Shown one piece after another: positions 34,789-43,961 of a DNA stretch of 64,000 nucleotides. Every line of letters starts with the position of its first letter. Position 1 is the stretch's first letter. Both the position numbers and the translations under genes were made by a program. The notes under the pieces were generated by a model. That model was not told the origin of the DNA, did not search any database, and saw only the letters and a list, made by a program, of their open reading frames with translations. Source of the stretch: Aquipseudomonas guryensis (GTDB lineage Bacteria; Pseudomonadota; Gammaproteobacteria; Pseudomonadales; Pseudomonadaceae); the NCBI RefSeq assembly GCF_014164785.1, contig NZ_JACJFN010000001.1, forward strand, positions 620,001 through 684,000. The letters run 5' to 3'.

Positions 34789-35319
34789 TTGACCACCATC
34801 GTTTCAGTGCGCCGCAACGGCAAAGTCGTCATGGGCGGCGACGGCCAGGTATCGCTCGGCAATACCGTGATGAAAGGCAATGCCAAGAAAGTCCGCCGCC
34901 TCTATCACGGCCAGGTGCTGGCCGGTTTCGCCGGCGCCACCGCCGACGCCTTCACCCTGTTCGAGCGCTTCGAAGGCCAGCTGGAGAAACACCAGGGCCA
35001 CCTGGTGCGTGCCGCCGTCGAACTGGCCAAGGACTGGCGTACCGACCGCAGCCTGAGCCGCCTGGAAGCCATGCTGGCGGTGGCCAACAAGGACGCCTCG
35101 CTGATCATCACCGGCAACGGTGACGTGGTCGAACCCGAGCACGGCCTGATCGCCATGGGCTCCGGCGGCGGCTTCGCCCAGGCCGCGGCCATGGCCCTGC
35201 TGCAGAAAACCGAACTGTCCGCCCGTGAAATCACCGAAACCGCATTGAACATTGCCGGCTCCATCTGTGTCTTCACCAATCAAAACCTGACTATCGAAGA
35301 AGAAGACTGCGCTGAATAA
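34789..35319 (+). CDS. hslV: ATP-dependent protease subunit HslV
   Basis: A 176-aa proteasome-beta-like peptidase. The start is a TTG at 34789 with GGAG at 34776-34779. It yields M-T-T-I-V-S-V-R, and removal of Met exposes the catalytic N-terminal threonine. A GTG at 34774 would add five residues before the nucleophile and is unlikely. The family motifs [11 protein letters not shown] and GNGDVVEPE are intact. HslV dodecamers work with the HslU ATPase to degrade misfolded and regulatory proteins. It sits behind a sigma-32-type promoter and 27 bases before hslU. Confidence 0.96.
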   Translation: MTTIVSVRRNGKVVMGGDGQVSLGNTVMKGNAKKVRRLYHGQVLAGFAGATADAFTLFERFEGQLEKHQGHLVRAAVELAKDWRTDRSLSRLEAMLAVANKDASLIITGNGDVVEPEHGLIAMGSGGGFAQAAAMALLQKTELSAREITETALNIAGSICVFTNQNLTIEEEDCAE

Positions 35320-35346
35320 GCGCGGCTTCCGCTGGAGTAACGCTGC

Positions 35347-36687
35347 ATGTCCATGACGCCCCGCGAGATCGTTTCCGAGCTCAACCGCCACATCATCGGC
35401 CAGGACGACGCCAAGCGCGCCGTGGCCATCGCCCTGCGCAACCGCTGGCGGCGCATGCAGCTGCCAGCCGAGCTGCGCCAGGAAGTCACGCCGAAGAACA
35501 TCCTGATGATCGGCCCCACCGGCGTCGGCAAGACCGAGATAGCCCGCCGCCTGGCCAAGCTGGCCAACGCACCGTTCATCAAGGTGGAAGCGACCAAGTT
35601 CACCGAGGTCGGCTATGTCGGCCGCGATGTCGAGTCGATCATCCGCGACCTCGCCGACGCCGCCATCAAGCTGCTGCGCGAACAGGAAATCGTCCGCGTC
35701 CAGCACCGCGCCGAAGACGCCGCCGAGGAACGTATCCTCGATGCCCTGCTGCCGCCGGCGCGCACCGGTTTCAACGAAGACCCGGCGCCGAGCCAGGACT
35801 CCAACACGCGCCAGCTGTTCCGCAAACGCCTGCGCGAAGGCCAGCTGGACGACAAGGAAATCGACATCGAGGTCGCCGAGCAAGCGGCCGGCGTCGAGAT
35901 CATGACCCCGCCCGGCATGGAGGAGATGACCAACCAGCTGCAAAGCCTGTTCGCCAACCTCGGCAAGGGCAAGAAGAAGAGCCGCAAGCTCAAGGTCAAG
36001 GAGGCCCTCAAGCTGGTGCGCGACGAGGAAGCCGCGCGCCTGGTCAACGAGGAAGAGCTCAAGGCCAAGGCCCTGGAAGCGGTGGAACAGAACGGCATCG
36101 TGTTCATCGACGAAATCGACAAGGTCGCCAAACGCGGCAATGTCGGCGGCGCCGATGTCTCGCGCGAAGGCGTGCAGCGCGACCTGCTGCCGCTGATCGA
36201 AGGCTGCACGGTCAACACCAAGCTGGGCATGGTCAAGACCGACCACATCCTGTTCATCGCCTCCGGCGCCTTCCACCTGAGCAAGCCGAGCGACCTGGTG
36301 CCCGAGCTGCAGGGCCGCCTGCCGATCCGCGTCGAGCTCAAGGCCCTCTCGCCGCAGGACTTCGAGCGCATCCTCACCGAGCCGCATGCGGCGCTGACCG
36401 AGCAGTACACCGCGCTGTTGAATACCGAAGGCCTGCAGATCGAGTTCCTCCAGGACGGTATCAAGCGCATCGCCGAGATCGCCTGGCAGGTCAACGAGAA
36501 GACCGAGAACATCGGCGCACGTCGCCTGCACACTCTGCTCGAACGCCTGCTCGAGGAAGTCTCCTTCAGCGCCGGTGACCTGGCCGGCCAGCAGAACGGG
36601 GAACCGATCCGCATCGACGCCGCCTACGTCAACAGCCACCTCGGCGAGCTGGCGCAGAACGAAGACCTGTCGCGCTATATCCTCTGA
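35347..36687 (+). CDS. hslU: ATP-dependent protease ATPase subunit HslU
   Basis: A 446-aa AAA+ unfoldase of the Clp/Hsp100 family. Walker A GPTGVGKT is at residues 56-63, the central-pore motif GYVGRD follows ([12 protein letters not shown]), and Walker B is [11 protein letters not shown] variable I-domain lies at about 110-230, and the C-terminal helix that docks into HslV ends in EDLSRYIL. It unfolds substrates for HslV. It is co-transcribed with hslV. Length and motifs are standard. Confidence 0.97.
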   Translation: MSMTPREIVSELNRHIIGQDDAKRAVAIALRNRWRRMQLPAELRQEVTPKNILMIGPTGVGKTEIARRLAKLANAPFIKVEATKFTEVGYVGRDVESIIRDLADAAIKLLREQEIVRVQHRAEDAAEERILDALLPPARTGFNEDPAPSQDSNTRQLFRKRLREGQLDDKEIDIEVAEQAAGVEIMTPPGMEEMTNQLQSLFANLGKGKKKSRKLKVKEALKLVRDEEAARLVNEEELKAKALEAVEQNGIVFIDEIDKVAKRGNVGGADVSREGVQRDLLPLIEGCTVNTKLGMVKTDHILFIASGAFHLSKPSDLVPELQGRLPIRVELKALSPQDFERILTEPHAALTEQYTALLNTEGLQIEFLQDGIKRIAEIAWQVNEKTENIGARRLHTLLERLLEEVSFSAGDLAGQQNGEPIRIDAAYVNSHLGELAQNEDLSRYIL

Positions 36688-36692
36688 CGGCA

Positions 36693-36725
36693 GCGGGTGG
36701 ATAATGCCCAGCGTTATCCACCCGC
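36693..36725. repeat. 12-bp inverted repeat containing GTGGATAA after hslU
   Basis: Perfect arms 36693-36704 and 36714-36725 with a 9-base loop, between hslU and the DUF971 gene. It can form a strong hairpin without a T-run. A related dyad occurs at 62144-62167. Confidence 0.6.
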
Positions 36726-36742
36726 CACTCGGAAGCCCCGTC

Positions 36743-37114
36743 ATGCGCATGCCCACCGCGATCAAACTGCACAAGGCGTCGAAGACCCTCGAGCTGCAGT
36801 ACGACGCGCAGAGCTATACCCTCAGCGCCGAATTCCTCCGCGTGCACTCGCCCTCGGCCGAAGTGCAAGGCCACGGCAAACCCATCCTGCAAACCGGCAA
36901 GCTCCACGTCGGCCTGAACAGCCTGGAGCCAGCCGGCAACTACGCACTGAAACTGTGCTTCGACGACGGCCATGACAGCGGATTGTTCACCTGGGACTAT
37001 CTTTATCAACTGGCGACCCGCCGCGACGAGCTCTGGGCCGACTACCTCGCGCAACTGGCCAAAGCCGGAAAAAGTCGCGACCCGAACGAGTCCATCGTCA
37101 AGCTGATGCTCTAG
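36743..37114 (+). CDS. DUF971 (GBBH-like N-terminal domain) protein
   Basis: A 123-aa protein of the DUF971 family, the small stand-alone form of the N-terminal domain of gamma-butyrobetaine hydroxylase. Signature residues are in IKLHKASKTLEL, FLRVHSPSAEVQGHG and GLFTWDYLYQL. Related domains accompany Fe-S assembly proteins in some bacteria, but no function is settled for this one. GGAAG at 36731-36735 supports the ATG at 36743; a second ATG six bases on is possible. It lies between hslU and phaC1 in P. aeruginosa too. Confidence 0.85.
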   Translation: MRMPTAIKLHKASKTLELQYDAQSYTLSAEFLRVHSPSAEVQGHGKPILQTGKLHVGLNSLEPAGNYALKLCFDDGHDSGLFTWDYLYQLATRRDELWADYLAQLAKAGKSRDPNESIVKLML

Positions 37115-37243
37115 ATCGGCCCCGCGCAATATTGCCTTAATGGTTAGGGCGCACTTTCTAATGCACCCGGGCATACTGCCGCGCGCTGTGCAATCAGGAT
37201 TCGCGAACTTGCGCAAAAGCGGAAACTCGGGTAACCAAGGAAC

Positions 37244-37259
37244 TGGCAAGTTCCATGCA
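37244..37259 (+). promoter_or_regulatory. Sigma-54-type promoter ahead of phaC1
   Basis: TGGCAAG-N4-ATGCA with the invariant GG and GC ten bases apart; it fits the RpoN consensus TGGCACG-N4-TTGCA with two mismatches. It lies about 125 bases before phaC1 within a 270-bp spacer with no other gene. Sigma-54 control of phaC1 has been proposed in Pseudomonas. Confidence 0.7.
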
Positions 37260-37384
37260 TTTGGCAAAGCCAGATGTTGAGAAATCGCGGAGAACCTCCG
37301 CAACCGGTAACCCGAGCAGTACCAGCCCCTCGCCCTGTGTCAGCGTGCAGGTATTCGTCTCAGGACAATGGAGCGTCGTAGAAG

Positions 37385-39064
37385 ATGACCAACAAGAACA
37401 ACGAAGATTTGAAGCAGCAGGCCTCGGAAAGCACCTTGGGTCTCAACCCGGTGATTGGCTTGCGTGGCAAGGACATCCTGAGCTCTGCCCGTATGGTGCT
37501 GGCCCAAGCACTGAAGCAACCCTTCCACAGCGCCAAACATGCCACCCATTTCGTCTTCGAACTGAAGAACGTTCTGCTCGGACAATCGGAACTGACCCCC
37601 GAGGAAGGCGACCGTCGTTTCGCCGACCCGGCCTGGAGCCAGAACCCGCTGTACCGCCGCTACCTGCAGACCTACCTGGCCTGGCGCAAGGAATTGCACG
37701 AGTGGATCGAGGACAGCAACCTCACCGAGCAGGACACCAGTCGCGGTCACTTCGTCATCAATCTGCTGACCGAAGCCATGGCGCCGACCAACAGCATGGC
37801 CAACCCGGCCGCGGTCAAGCGCTTCTTCGAGACCGGCGGCAAGAGCCTGCTCGACGGCCTGTCGCACCTGGCCAAGGACATCGTGCACAACGGTGGCATG
37901 CCCAGCCAGGTCAACATGGATGCCTTCGAAGTCGGCAAGAACCTCGCCACCAGCGATGGCGCCGTGGTGTTCCGCAATGACCTGCTGGAACTGATCCAGT
38001 ACAAGCCGATCACCGAGCAGGTGCAGGAACGCCCGCTGCTGGTGGTACCGCCACAGATCAACAAGTACTACGTGTTCGACCTGTCGCAGGAAAAGAGCGT
38101 CGCCCGCTTCCTCCTGCGCAACGGCATCCAGACCTTCGTGGTCAGCTGGCGCAACCCGACCAAGGCGCAGCGTGAGTGGGGCCTGTCGACCTACATCGAG
38201 GCGCTCAAGGAAGCCATCGAGGTGGTTCTGGCGATCACCGGCAGCAAGGACCTGAACATGCTCGGCGCCTGCTCCGGCGGCCTGACCACCGCTTCCCTGC
38301 TCGGCCACTACGCCGCCATCGGCGACCAGAAAGTACATGCCCTGACCCTGCTGGTCAGCGTGCTCGACACCAAACTGGACACCCAGGTCGCCCTGTTCGC
38401 CGACGAGAAAACCCTCGAGGCCGCCAAGCGCCGCTCCTATCAGTCCGGCGTACTGGAAGGCAGCGACATGGCCAAGGTGTTCGCCTGGATGCGCCCGAAC
38501 GACCTGATCTGGAACTACTGGGTCAACAACTACCTGCTTGGCAACGAGCCGCCGGTGTTCGACATCCTCTACTGGAACAACGACACCACCCGCCTGCCGG
38601 CCGCACTGCACGGCGAATTCATCGAGATGTTCAAGACCAACCCGCTGACCCGTGCCGGTGCGCTGGAAGTCTGCGGCACGCCGATTGACCTCAAGCAGGT
38701 CACCTGCGATCTGTTCTGCCTGGCCGGTACCACCGACCACATCACCCCGTGGGACGCCTGCTACAAGTCGGCGCACCTGTTCGGCGGCAAGGTCGACTTC
38801 GTGCTGTCCAACAGCGGGCATATCCAGAGCATTCTCAACCCGCCAGGCAACCCCAAAGCGCGCTACATGACCAACACCGAGATGCCGCTTGATCCGCGCG
38901 CCTGGCAGGCCAGCGCGACCAAGCATGCCGACTCCTGGTGGCTGTACTGGCAGACCTGGCTGGCCGATCGCTCGGGCAAACTGAAGAAGTCGCCGACCAG
39001 CCTCGGCAACAAGGCCTATCAGCCTGGTGAGGCGGCTCCCGGCACTTACGTACACGAGCGCTAA
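37385..39064 (+). CDS. phaC1: Class II poly(3-hydroxyalkanoate) synthase 1
   Basis: A 559-aa PHA polymerase that joins medium-chain 3-hydroxyacyl-CoA units into granule polyester. The lipase-like box GACSGG puts the catalytic Cys at residue 296, the number known from Pseudomonas PhaC1. The Asp and His partners are in TTDHITPW and NSGHIQSI. The length fits class II synthases (about 560). It is the first gene of the phaC1-phaZ-phaC2-phaD operon and is preceded by a sigma-54-type promoter. It shares most of its sequence pattern with phaC2 downstream. Confidence 0.97.
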   Translation: MTNKNNEDLKQQASESTLGLNPVIGLRGKDILSSARMVLAQALKQPFHSAKHATHFVFELKNVLLGQSELTPEEGDRRFADPAWSQNPLYRRYLQTYLAWRKELHEWIEDSNLTEQDTSRGHFVINLLTEAMAPTNSMANPAAVKRFFETGGKSLLDGLSHLAKDIVHNGGMPSQVNMDAFEVGKNLATSDGAVVFRNDLLELIQYKPITEQVQERPLLVVPPQINKYYVFDLSQEKSVARFLLRNGIQTFVVSWRNPTKAQREWGLSTYIEALKEAIEVVLAITGSKDLNMLGACSGGLTTASLLGHYAAIGDQKVHALTLLVSVLDTKLDTQVALFADEKTLEAAKRRSYQSGVLEGSDMAKVFAWMRPNDLIWNYWVNNYLLGNEPPVFDILYWNNDTTRLPAALHGEFIEMFKTNPLTRAGALEVCGTPIDLKQVTCDLFCLAGTTDHITPWDACYKSAHLFGGKVDFVLSNSGHIQSILNPPGNPKARYMTNTEMPLDPRAWQASATKHADSWWLYWQTWLADRSGKLKKSPTSLGNKAYQPGEAAPGTYVHER

Positions 39065-39131
39065 GCATTTGCTGCACGCCATAACCCGCAACCGCACCAT
39101 TTGCACCGCTGCACCTTGCGCAGTACTGCCC

Positions 39132-39180
39132 GCGGCACTCGGAAGTGCCGCTCACCGCTCCGGCGCCATATGGCCGGAGC
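39132..39180 (+). terminator. Two hairpins in the phaC1-phaZ gap
   Basis: Perfect stems 39132-39139/39144-39151 and 39157-39164/39173-39180 in the 200-bp spacer. No T-run follows, so they may attenuate transcription or set mRNA stability between synthase and depolymerase. Confidence 0.45.
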
Positions 39181-39264
39181 AGTGCCTGCCCACCCTCCCG
39201 GTGGGTCACTGGAGAGCCGCTTTGGATGTCGGCTCGCCACGGATCAAACCATAGGGCTCAGCGC

Positions 39265-40122
39265 ATGCCGCAACCTTTCGCATTCCGCACCATCGAACTG
39301 GATGGCCAGACCATCCGCACGGCGGTTCGTCCCGGCAACAGCAAGCTCACACCGCTGCTGATCTTCAACGGCATTGGTGCCAACCTCGAGTTGGTCATGC
39401 CTTTTGTCCAGGCCCTCGACCCGGAGCTGGAAGTCATCGCCTTCGACGTCCCCGGCGTTGGCGGCTCGTCGACACCCAACACGCCTTACCGCTTTCCCGG
39501 CCTGGCCAAGCTGGCCGCACGCATGCTTGATTACCTGGACTACGGCCAGGTCAATGCCATCGGCGTGTCCTGGGGTGGCGCACTGGCGCAGCAGTTTGCC
39601 CACGACTATCCCGAGCGCTGCAAGAAACTGGTGCTCGCCGCCACCTCTGCCGGCGCCGTGATGGTGCCGGGCAAGCCCAAGGTGCTCTGGCGCATGGCCA
39701 GCCCGCGCCGCTATATCCAGCCGTCGTATGGTGTGCACATCGCGCCGGACATCTACGGCGGCGCCTTCCGCCGCGACCCCAAATTGGCCCTGGCGCACGC
39801 CAGCAAGGTCCGCTCGGGCGGCAAGATGGGTTACTACTGGCAGCTGTTTGCCGGCCTCGGCTGGACCAGCATCCATTGGCTACATCGAATCAAGCAGCCT
39901 ACGCTGGTACTGGCCGGCGATGATGACCCGCTGATCCCGCTGGTCAACATGCGCCTGCTGGCGTGGCGCATCCCCAACTCGGAATTCCACATCATCGACG
40001 ATGGCCACCTGTTCCTGGTGACCCGTGCCGAGGCCGTGGCGCCGATCATCATGAAGTTCCTCGAGGAAGAACGGCGCCGTGCCGTGATGCACCCGCAACC
40101 CACGCCTATTCGCGGTCACTGA
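39265..40122 (+). CDS. phaZ: Intracellular medium-chain PHA depolymerase
   Basis: A 285-aa alpha/beta hydrolase that breaks down stored medium-chain PHA on the granule surface. The lipase box GVSWGG has nucleophile Ser102. The Asp is in DDDPLIPL and the His in DDGHLFL, completing the triad. The ATG at 39265 gives the standard MPQPFAFRT start; the longer frame from 39145 runs through the hairpin region and is rejected. It lies between the two synthases, as in all class II pha loci. Confidence 0.96.
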   Translation: MPQPFAFRTIELDGQTIRTAVRPGNSKLTPLLIFNGIGANLELVMPFVQALDPELEVIAFDVPGVGGSSTPNTPYRFPGLAKLAARMLDYLDYGQVNAIGVSWGGALAQQFAHDYPERCKKLVLAATSAGAVMVPGKPKVLWRMASPRRYIQPSYGVHIAPDIYGGAFRRDPKLALAHASKVRSGGKMGYYWQLFAGLGWTSIHWLHRIKQPTLVLAGDDDPLIPLVNMRLLAWRIPNSEFHIIDDGHLFLVTRAEAVAPIIMKFLEEERRRAVMHPQPTPIRGH

Positions 40123-40225
40123 TCGCACAACTGTAGTGCTGCCCCGGCAGGCTTGCCCCCACACAGGGCCCCGCCGGACTAAACGGATTTTAGCGCGGCA
40201 GTCTGGAATGCCTTCCGGCGCGCCT

Positions 40226-40241
40226 TGGTACAAGCCTTGCT
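40226..40241 (+). promoter_or_regulatory. Sigma-54-type promoter ahead of phaC2
   Basis: TGGTACA-N4-TTGCT, two mismatches from the RpoN consensus, with correct GG/GC spacing. The phaC2 ATG is 38 bases downstream, leaving a leader of about 25 bases that holds a GGAG ribosome binding site. Confidence 0.65.
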
Positions 40242-40278
40242 GTCATTAGCGTGACAGTTTGACGACGGAGCCTGCCCC

Positions 40279-41961
40279 ATGCGTGAAAAGACTGCACCGG
40301 GATCCCTGCCGGTACCCGCCAACTTCATGAACGCGCAGAGTGCCATGGTTGGCCTGCGCGGCCGTGATCTGTTTTCCACCCTGCGCACCCTGGCTTTTCA
40401 GGGCTTGCGCCAGCCTGTGCACAGCGCCCGCCATGCACTGGCCTTCGGCAAACAACTCGGCCGCGTGATGCTGGGCGACACACTGCACAAACCCAACCCG
40501 CAGGACGCCCGCTTCAGCGATCCGACCTGGCAGCTCAACCCGTTCTACAGCCGCAGCCTGCAGGCCTACCTGACCTGGCAGAAACAACTCAAGGCGTGGA
40601 TCGACGAGAGCGACCTGTCACCGGATGACCGCACCCGCGCGCACTTTCTATTCTCGCTGCTCAACGACGCCATCGCCCCCTCCAATAGCCTGCTCAATCC
40701 GCAGGCGATCAAGGAGCTGTTCAATACCGGTGGCAGCAGCGTACTGCGCGGTGCACGGCATATGCTCGACGACCTGCTGCACAACAGTGGGCTGCCCAGC
40801 CAGGTCAGCAAGCAGGCCTTCGAGGTCGGCCGCAACCTGGCCACCACCACCGGCGCCGTGGTGTTCCGCAGTGAAATGCTGGAGCTGATCCACTACAAGC
40901 CGATGAGCGAAAAACAGTTCGCCACGCCGCTGCTGATCGTCCCGCCGCAGATCAACAAGTACTACATTTTCGATCTCAGTCCGGAAAAGAGCTTCATCCA
41001 GTACTGCCTGAAGAATGACCTGCAGACCTTCGCCATCAGCTGGCGCAACCCCGACGCGCGCCATCGCGAGTGGGGCCTGTCGAGCTACGTGCAGGCACTC
41101 GAAGAAGCCAGCGAAGTATGCCGCGCGATTACCGGCAGCAAGGAAGTCAACCTGATCGGCGCCTGCGCCGGCGGCCTGACCATCGCCGCCCTGCAAGGCC
41201 ACCTGCAAGCCAAGAAACAGCTGCGCAAGATTGGCTGCGCCACCTACCTGGTTAGCCTGCTGGACAGCCAGGTCGACAGCCCGGCGATGCTGTTCGCCGA
41301 CGAGCAGACCCTCGAATCGGCCAAGCGCCGCTCCTACCAGAGCGGCGTGCTGGATGGCCGCGACATGGCCCGGGTGTTCGCCTGGATGCGCCCCAATGAC
41401 CTGATATGGAACTACTGGGTCAACAACTACCTGCTCGGCAAGGAGCCACCGGCGTTCGACATCCTGTTCTGGAACAACGACAACACGCGCCTGCCAGCGG
41501 CCCTGCACGGCGACCTGCTGGAGCTGTTCAAGCACAACCCGCTGACCCGCAGCGGTGCCATGGAAATCTGCGGCACACCCATCGACATGAGCAAGGTCAC
41601 TCTGGACAGCTTCAGCGTGGCCGGCATCAACGACCACATCACGCCCTGGGAGTCGGTGTATCGCTCGGCCTTGCTGCTGGGCGGCAACAGCCGCTTTGTG
41701 CTGTCCAACAGCGGGCATATCCAGAGCATCCTCAACCCGCCAGGCAACCCCAAAGCCACCTTCATGGAAAACGGCAAGCTAAGCTCCGACCATCGCGCCT
41801 GGTACTACGACGCGAAGAAGCGCGAGGGCAGCTGGTGGCCCGAGTGGCTGGAGTGGATTCAGCAGCGTTCGGGCGAGCGGCGCGAGACTCAGGTCGCCAT
41901 CGGCAACAGCAAATATCCCGCCATGGAAGCCGCGCCCGGCACCTATGTGCATATACGCTGA
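40279..41961 (+). CDS. phaC2: Class II poly(3-hydroxyalkanoate) synthase 2
   Basis: A 560-aa PHA polymerase, paralogous to phaC1, with lipase-like box GACAGG and catalytic Cys at residue 296. The partner Asp and His are in INDHITPW and NSGHIQSI. It also polymerises medium-chain 3-hydroxyacyl-CoA, usually with a somewhat different substrate range. It follows phaZ by 156 bases and precedes phaD. A second sigma-54-type promoter directly upstream suggests it can be expressed independently of phaC1. Confidence 0.96.
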   Translation: MREKTAPGSLPVPANFMNAQSAMVGLRGRDLFSTLRTLAFQGLRQPVHSARHALAFGKQLGRVMLGDTLHKPNPQDARFSDPTWQLNPFYSRSLQAYLTWQKQLKAWIDESDLSPDDRTRAHFLFSLLNDAIAPSNSLLNPQAIKELFNTGGSSVLRGARHMLDDLLHNSGLPSQVSKQAFEVGRNLATTTGAVVFRSEMLELIHYKPMSEKQFATPLLIVPPQINKYYIFDLSPEKSFIQYCLKNDLQTFAISWRNPDARHREWGLSSYVQALEEASEVCRAITGSKEVNLIGACAGGLTIAALQGHLQAKKQLRKIGCATYLVSLLDSQVDSPAMLFADEQTLESAKRRSYQSGVLDGRDMARVFAWMRPNDLIWNYWVNNYLLGKEPPAFDILFWNNDNTRLPAALHGDLLELFKHNPLTRSGAMEICGTPIDMSKVTLDSFSVAGINDHITPWESVYRSALLLGGNSRFVLSNSGHIQSILNPPGNPKATFMENGKLSSDHRAWYYDAKKREGSWWPEWLEWIQQRSGERRETQVAIGNSKYPAMEAAPGTYVHIR

Positions 41962-42038
41962 AGCACAATGAAAACGACTGGCCGGGCAGCGCTCGGCCGG
42001 TTATCGTCGAAGCCCCGCGGCCATAAAATGCTCATGGA

Positions 42039-42653
42039 ATGAAGACTCGCGACCGCATCCTCGAATGCGCCCTGAACCTGTTCAACCAGGAGGGCGAACC
42101 CAACGTCTCCACCCTCGAAATCGCCAATGAAATGGGCATCAGCCCAGGCAATCTGTATTACCACTTCCATGGCAAGGAGCCGGTGATCCTCGAGCTGTTC
42201 GAGCGTTTCCAGAGCGATATGGCGCCGCTGCTGGATCCGCCGCTGGATGTCGAACTGGGCGCCGAGGACTACTGGCTGTTCCTGCACCTGATCGTCGAGC
42301 GCCTGGCGCAGTACCGCTTCCTGTTCCAGGATCTGTCCAACCTGGCCGGACGCCTGCCCAAGCTGGCACGTGGTATTCGCCACTGGCTCAATCAGCTCAA
42401 GCGTACTCTGGCCACCCTGCTGGCCCGCCTCAAGGCCGAAGGCCAGCTGCTCAGCGAAACCCAGTCACTCGGTCAACTGGTCGAACAGATCACCCTGACC
42501 CTGCTGTTCTCCCTCGACTACCAGCGCATCGTCGGTGCCGATGGCGAAGTGCGCCTGGTGGTCTACCAGATCATGATGCTGGTCGCCCCCCACCTCACTC
42601 CGGGTTCACGCCACGCCGCCGAACACATCGCGCAGCGCTACCTGCAAGCCTGA
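42039..42653 (+). CDS. phaD: TetR-family PHA regulator PhaD
   Basis: A 204-aa TetR-like transcription factor. The N-terminal helix-turn-helix (about residues 26-48, LEIANEMGISPGNLYYHF) is intact, followed by a helical ligand-binding domain. In P. putida PhaD activates the phaC1 and phaI promoters, probably sensing a fatty-acid-derived CoA ester. It is the last gene of the phaC1ZC2D operon, converges on phaF, and ends at a shared terminator. Confidence 0.95.
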   Translation: MKTRDRILECALNLFNQEGEPNVSTLEIANEMGISPGNLYYHFHGKEPVILELFERFQSDMAPLLDPPLDVELGAEDYWLFLHLIVERLAQYRFLFQDLSNLAGRLPKLARGIRHWLNQLKRTLATLLARLKAEGQLLSETQSLGQLVEQITLTLLFSLDYQRIVGADGEVRLVVYQIMMLVAPHLTPGSRHAAEHIAQRYLQA

Positions 42654-42657
42654 AACG

Positions 42658-42686
42658 CAAACGCCCGGCACTAGGCCGGGCGTTTG
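42658..42686. terminator. Bidirectional terminator between phaD and phaF
   Basis: A perfect 12-bp stem (42658-42669 with 42675-42686) and a 5-base loop, starting 5 bases after the phaD stop. GC core with A/T flanks; it serves both converging operons. Confidence 0.88.
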
Positions 42687-42703
42687 TGGTACTGAGCGGA
42701 AAC

Positions 42704-43459
42704 TCAGGACGGGGTAGCAGGTGCTACCGGAGCAGCTACCGGAGCAGCGGCTGCAGGTGCAGCGGCCGGAGCAGCAGGCTTGGCAGCGGCCGGCTTGGCG
42801 GCAGCTTTCGGTGCAGCCGGCTTCTTCGCTACTGCCGGCTTGGCAGCCGGTTTCGCAACAGGCTTGGCCGCAGCTTTGGCGACCGGCTTGGCAGCCGGTT
42901 TAGCCGCAGGCTTGGCAGCAGCTTTGGCAACCGGCTTGGCGGCCGGTTTAGCTGCAGGCTTGGCGACGGCCTTGGCAGCTGGCTTGGCGACCGACTTCAC
43001 CGATACACCGGTGAGCTTCTCGATCTGCTTGGTCAGGGTATCAACCTTGGCCTGCAGCGCCTTCACTTCGTTGCGGCTCGGCACACCGAGGCGGGAGATC
43101 GCACTGTTCAGGCGCTTGTCAAAAGCCTCTTCCAGTTCGTTCCACTTACCCAGGGCCTTGTCTTTGACTTCGTCGACTTTCGACTTGGCCGAACCAACAG
43201 TCGAATCAACGGTGGTTTTCACCGCGCCCAGCTGCTTGTCGACTTCGGTCTTGGCCTGCTTCTCGGCTTTCTCGCCATCCTTGACCAGACCGTCGAACAG
43301 CTTGGTGCCGTCCTTGCTGACCTTGGAATAGGCGCCGAGGCCTGCCAGCCAGATCTGCCGCGAGTACTTCTCGATCTCGCCGATCCAGGAACTGGTTTCC
43401 TTCTTTGCCACTGGCTTCTTAGCTGCGGGTTTTGCAGCGGTAGTTTTTTTAACAGCCAT
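42704..43459 (-). CDS. phaF: PHA granule-associated phasin/nucleoid-like protein PhaF
   Basis: A 251-aa bifunctional phasin. The N-terminal half is a phasin domain with amphipathic helices and a coiled coil (about residues 20-145) that coats the polyester granule. The C-terminal half is a low-complexity histone-H1-like tail of repeated Ala/Lys/Pro units (KPAAKPA, KPVAKAAAKP) that binds DNA and helps share granules between daughter cells. It ends in an Ala/Pro-rich tail without lysine. It is 11 bases after phaI in the same operon. Confidence 0.96.
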   Translation of the reverse strand: MAVKKTTAAKPAAKKPVAKKETSSWIGEIEKYSRQIWLAGLGAYSKVSKDGTKLFDGLVKDGEKAEKQAKTEVDKQLGAVKTTVDSTVGSAKSKVDEVKDKALGKWNELEEAFDKRLNSAISRLGVPSRNEVKALQAKVDTLTKQIEKLTGVSVKSVAKPAAKAVAKPAAKPAAKPVAKAAAKPAAKPAAKPVAKAAAKPVAKPAAKPAVAKKPAAPKAAAKPAAAKPAAPAAAPAAAAPVAAPVAPATPS

Positions 43460-43470
43460 CCTGCCTCTCC

Positions 43471-43914
43471 TTATTGGGTACGCGCGACACGTTCAAGCAA
43501 TGCATTCAACTCGTCCAGCTTAGCAGAGAGTGCCTCAACGTCTTGCTTGGAGGGAATACCCATGCGGTTCAGCGCGCTGGCAACACGATTGTCGAAAGCT
43601 TTTTCGACCTTATCGAGCTGCACTTCAACTTTCTCTTTAACGCCGAAAACGCTGGTCTTGACGCTTTCCAGCTGAGTAGTGATCTGGCTGTTGGCAGCTT
43701 CAACCTGCTCGTTCACCAGCTTCTTGCCTTGCTTCTCAACGCCTTCGCCGGCCTTGACCAGCTCTTTGAAATAATCAGCGCCTTCCTGGCCTGCCTTGAC
43801 ATAGGCACCCAGACCGGCCAGCCAGACCTTGTGGGCGTAGGCCTTCACATCGGTCAGGACGGTAGCTTTGCTTTCGACTTCGGCTTTCTTCTTAACGACG
43901 GCTTTAGTGGCCAT
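43471..43914 (-). CDS. phaI: Phasin PhaI
   Basis: A 147-aa phasin of medium-chain PHA granules, homologous to the N-terminal half of phaF. A Lys-rich start (MATKAVVKKKAE) is followed by the shared KVWLAGLGAYVKAGQEG segment and a coiled coil. The ATG at 43914 has GAGG upstream; an in-frame start at 43932 would add six residues and is less likely. It is the first gene of the phaIF operon, convergent with phaC1ZC2D. Confidence 0.95.
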   Translation of the reverse strand: MATKAVVKKKAEVESKATVLTDVKAYAHKVWLAGLGAYVKAGQEGADYFKELVKAGEGVEKQGKKLVNEQVEAANSQITTQLESVKTSVFGVKEKVEVQLDKVEKAFDNRVASALNRMGIPSKQDVEALSAKLDELNALLERVARTQ

Positions 43915-43961
43915 GGGGCACCTCACGCTCAATGTGATGGAAAGTTGGTCCTTTTGCAGGA

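Noticed and set aside
37265..37285. TGGCAAAGCC segment as another sigma-54 site before phaC1
   Set aside because: GG and GC do not have the fixed ten-base spacing; the element at 37244 does.
37340..39106. A 588-aa open frame antisense to phaC1
   Set aside because: A shadow of the phaC1 codons; the sense gene carries all catalytic residues.
42704..43000. Tandem KPAAKPA-type repeat as a CRISPR or satellite array
   Set aside because: The repeat is in frame and encodes the histone-like tail of PhaF; units vary and there are no spacers.
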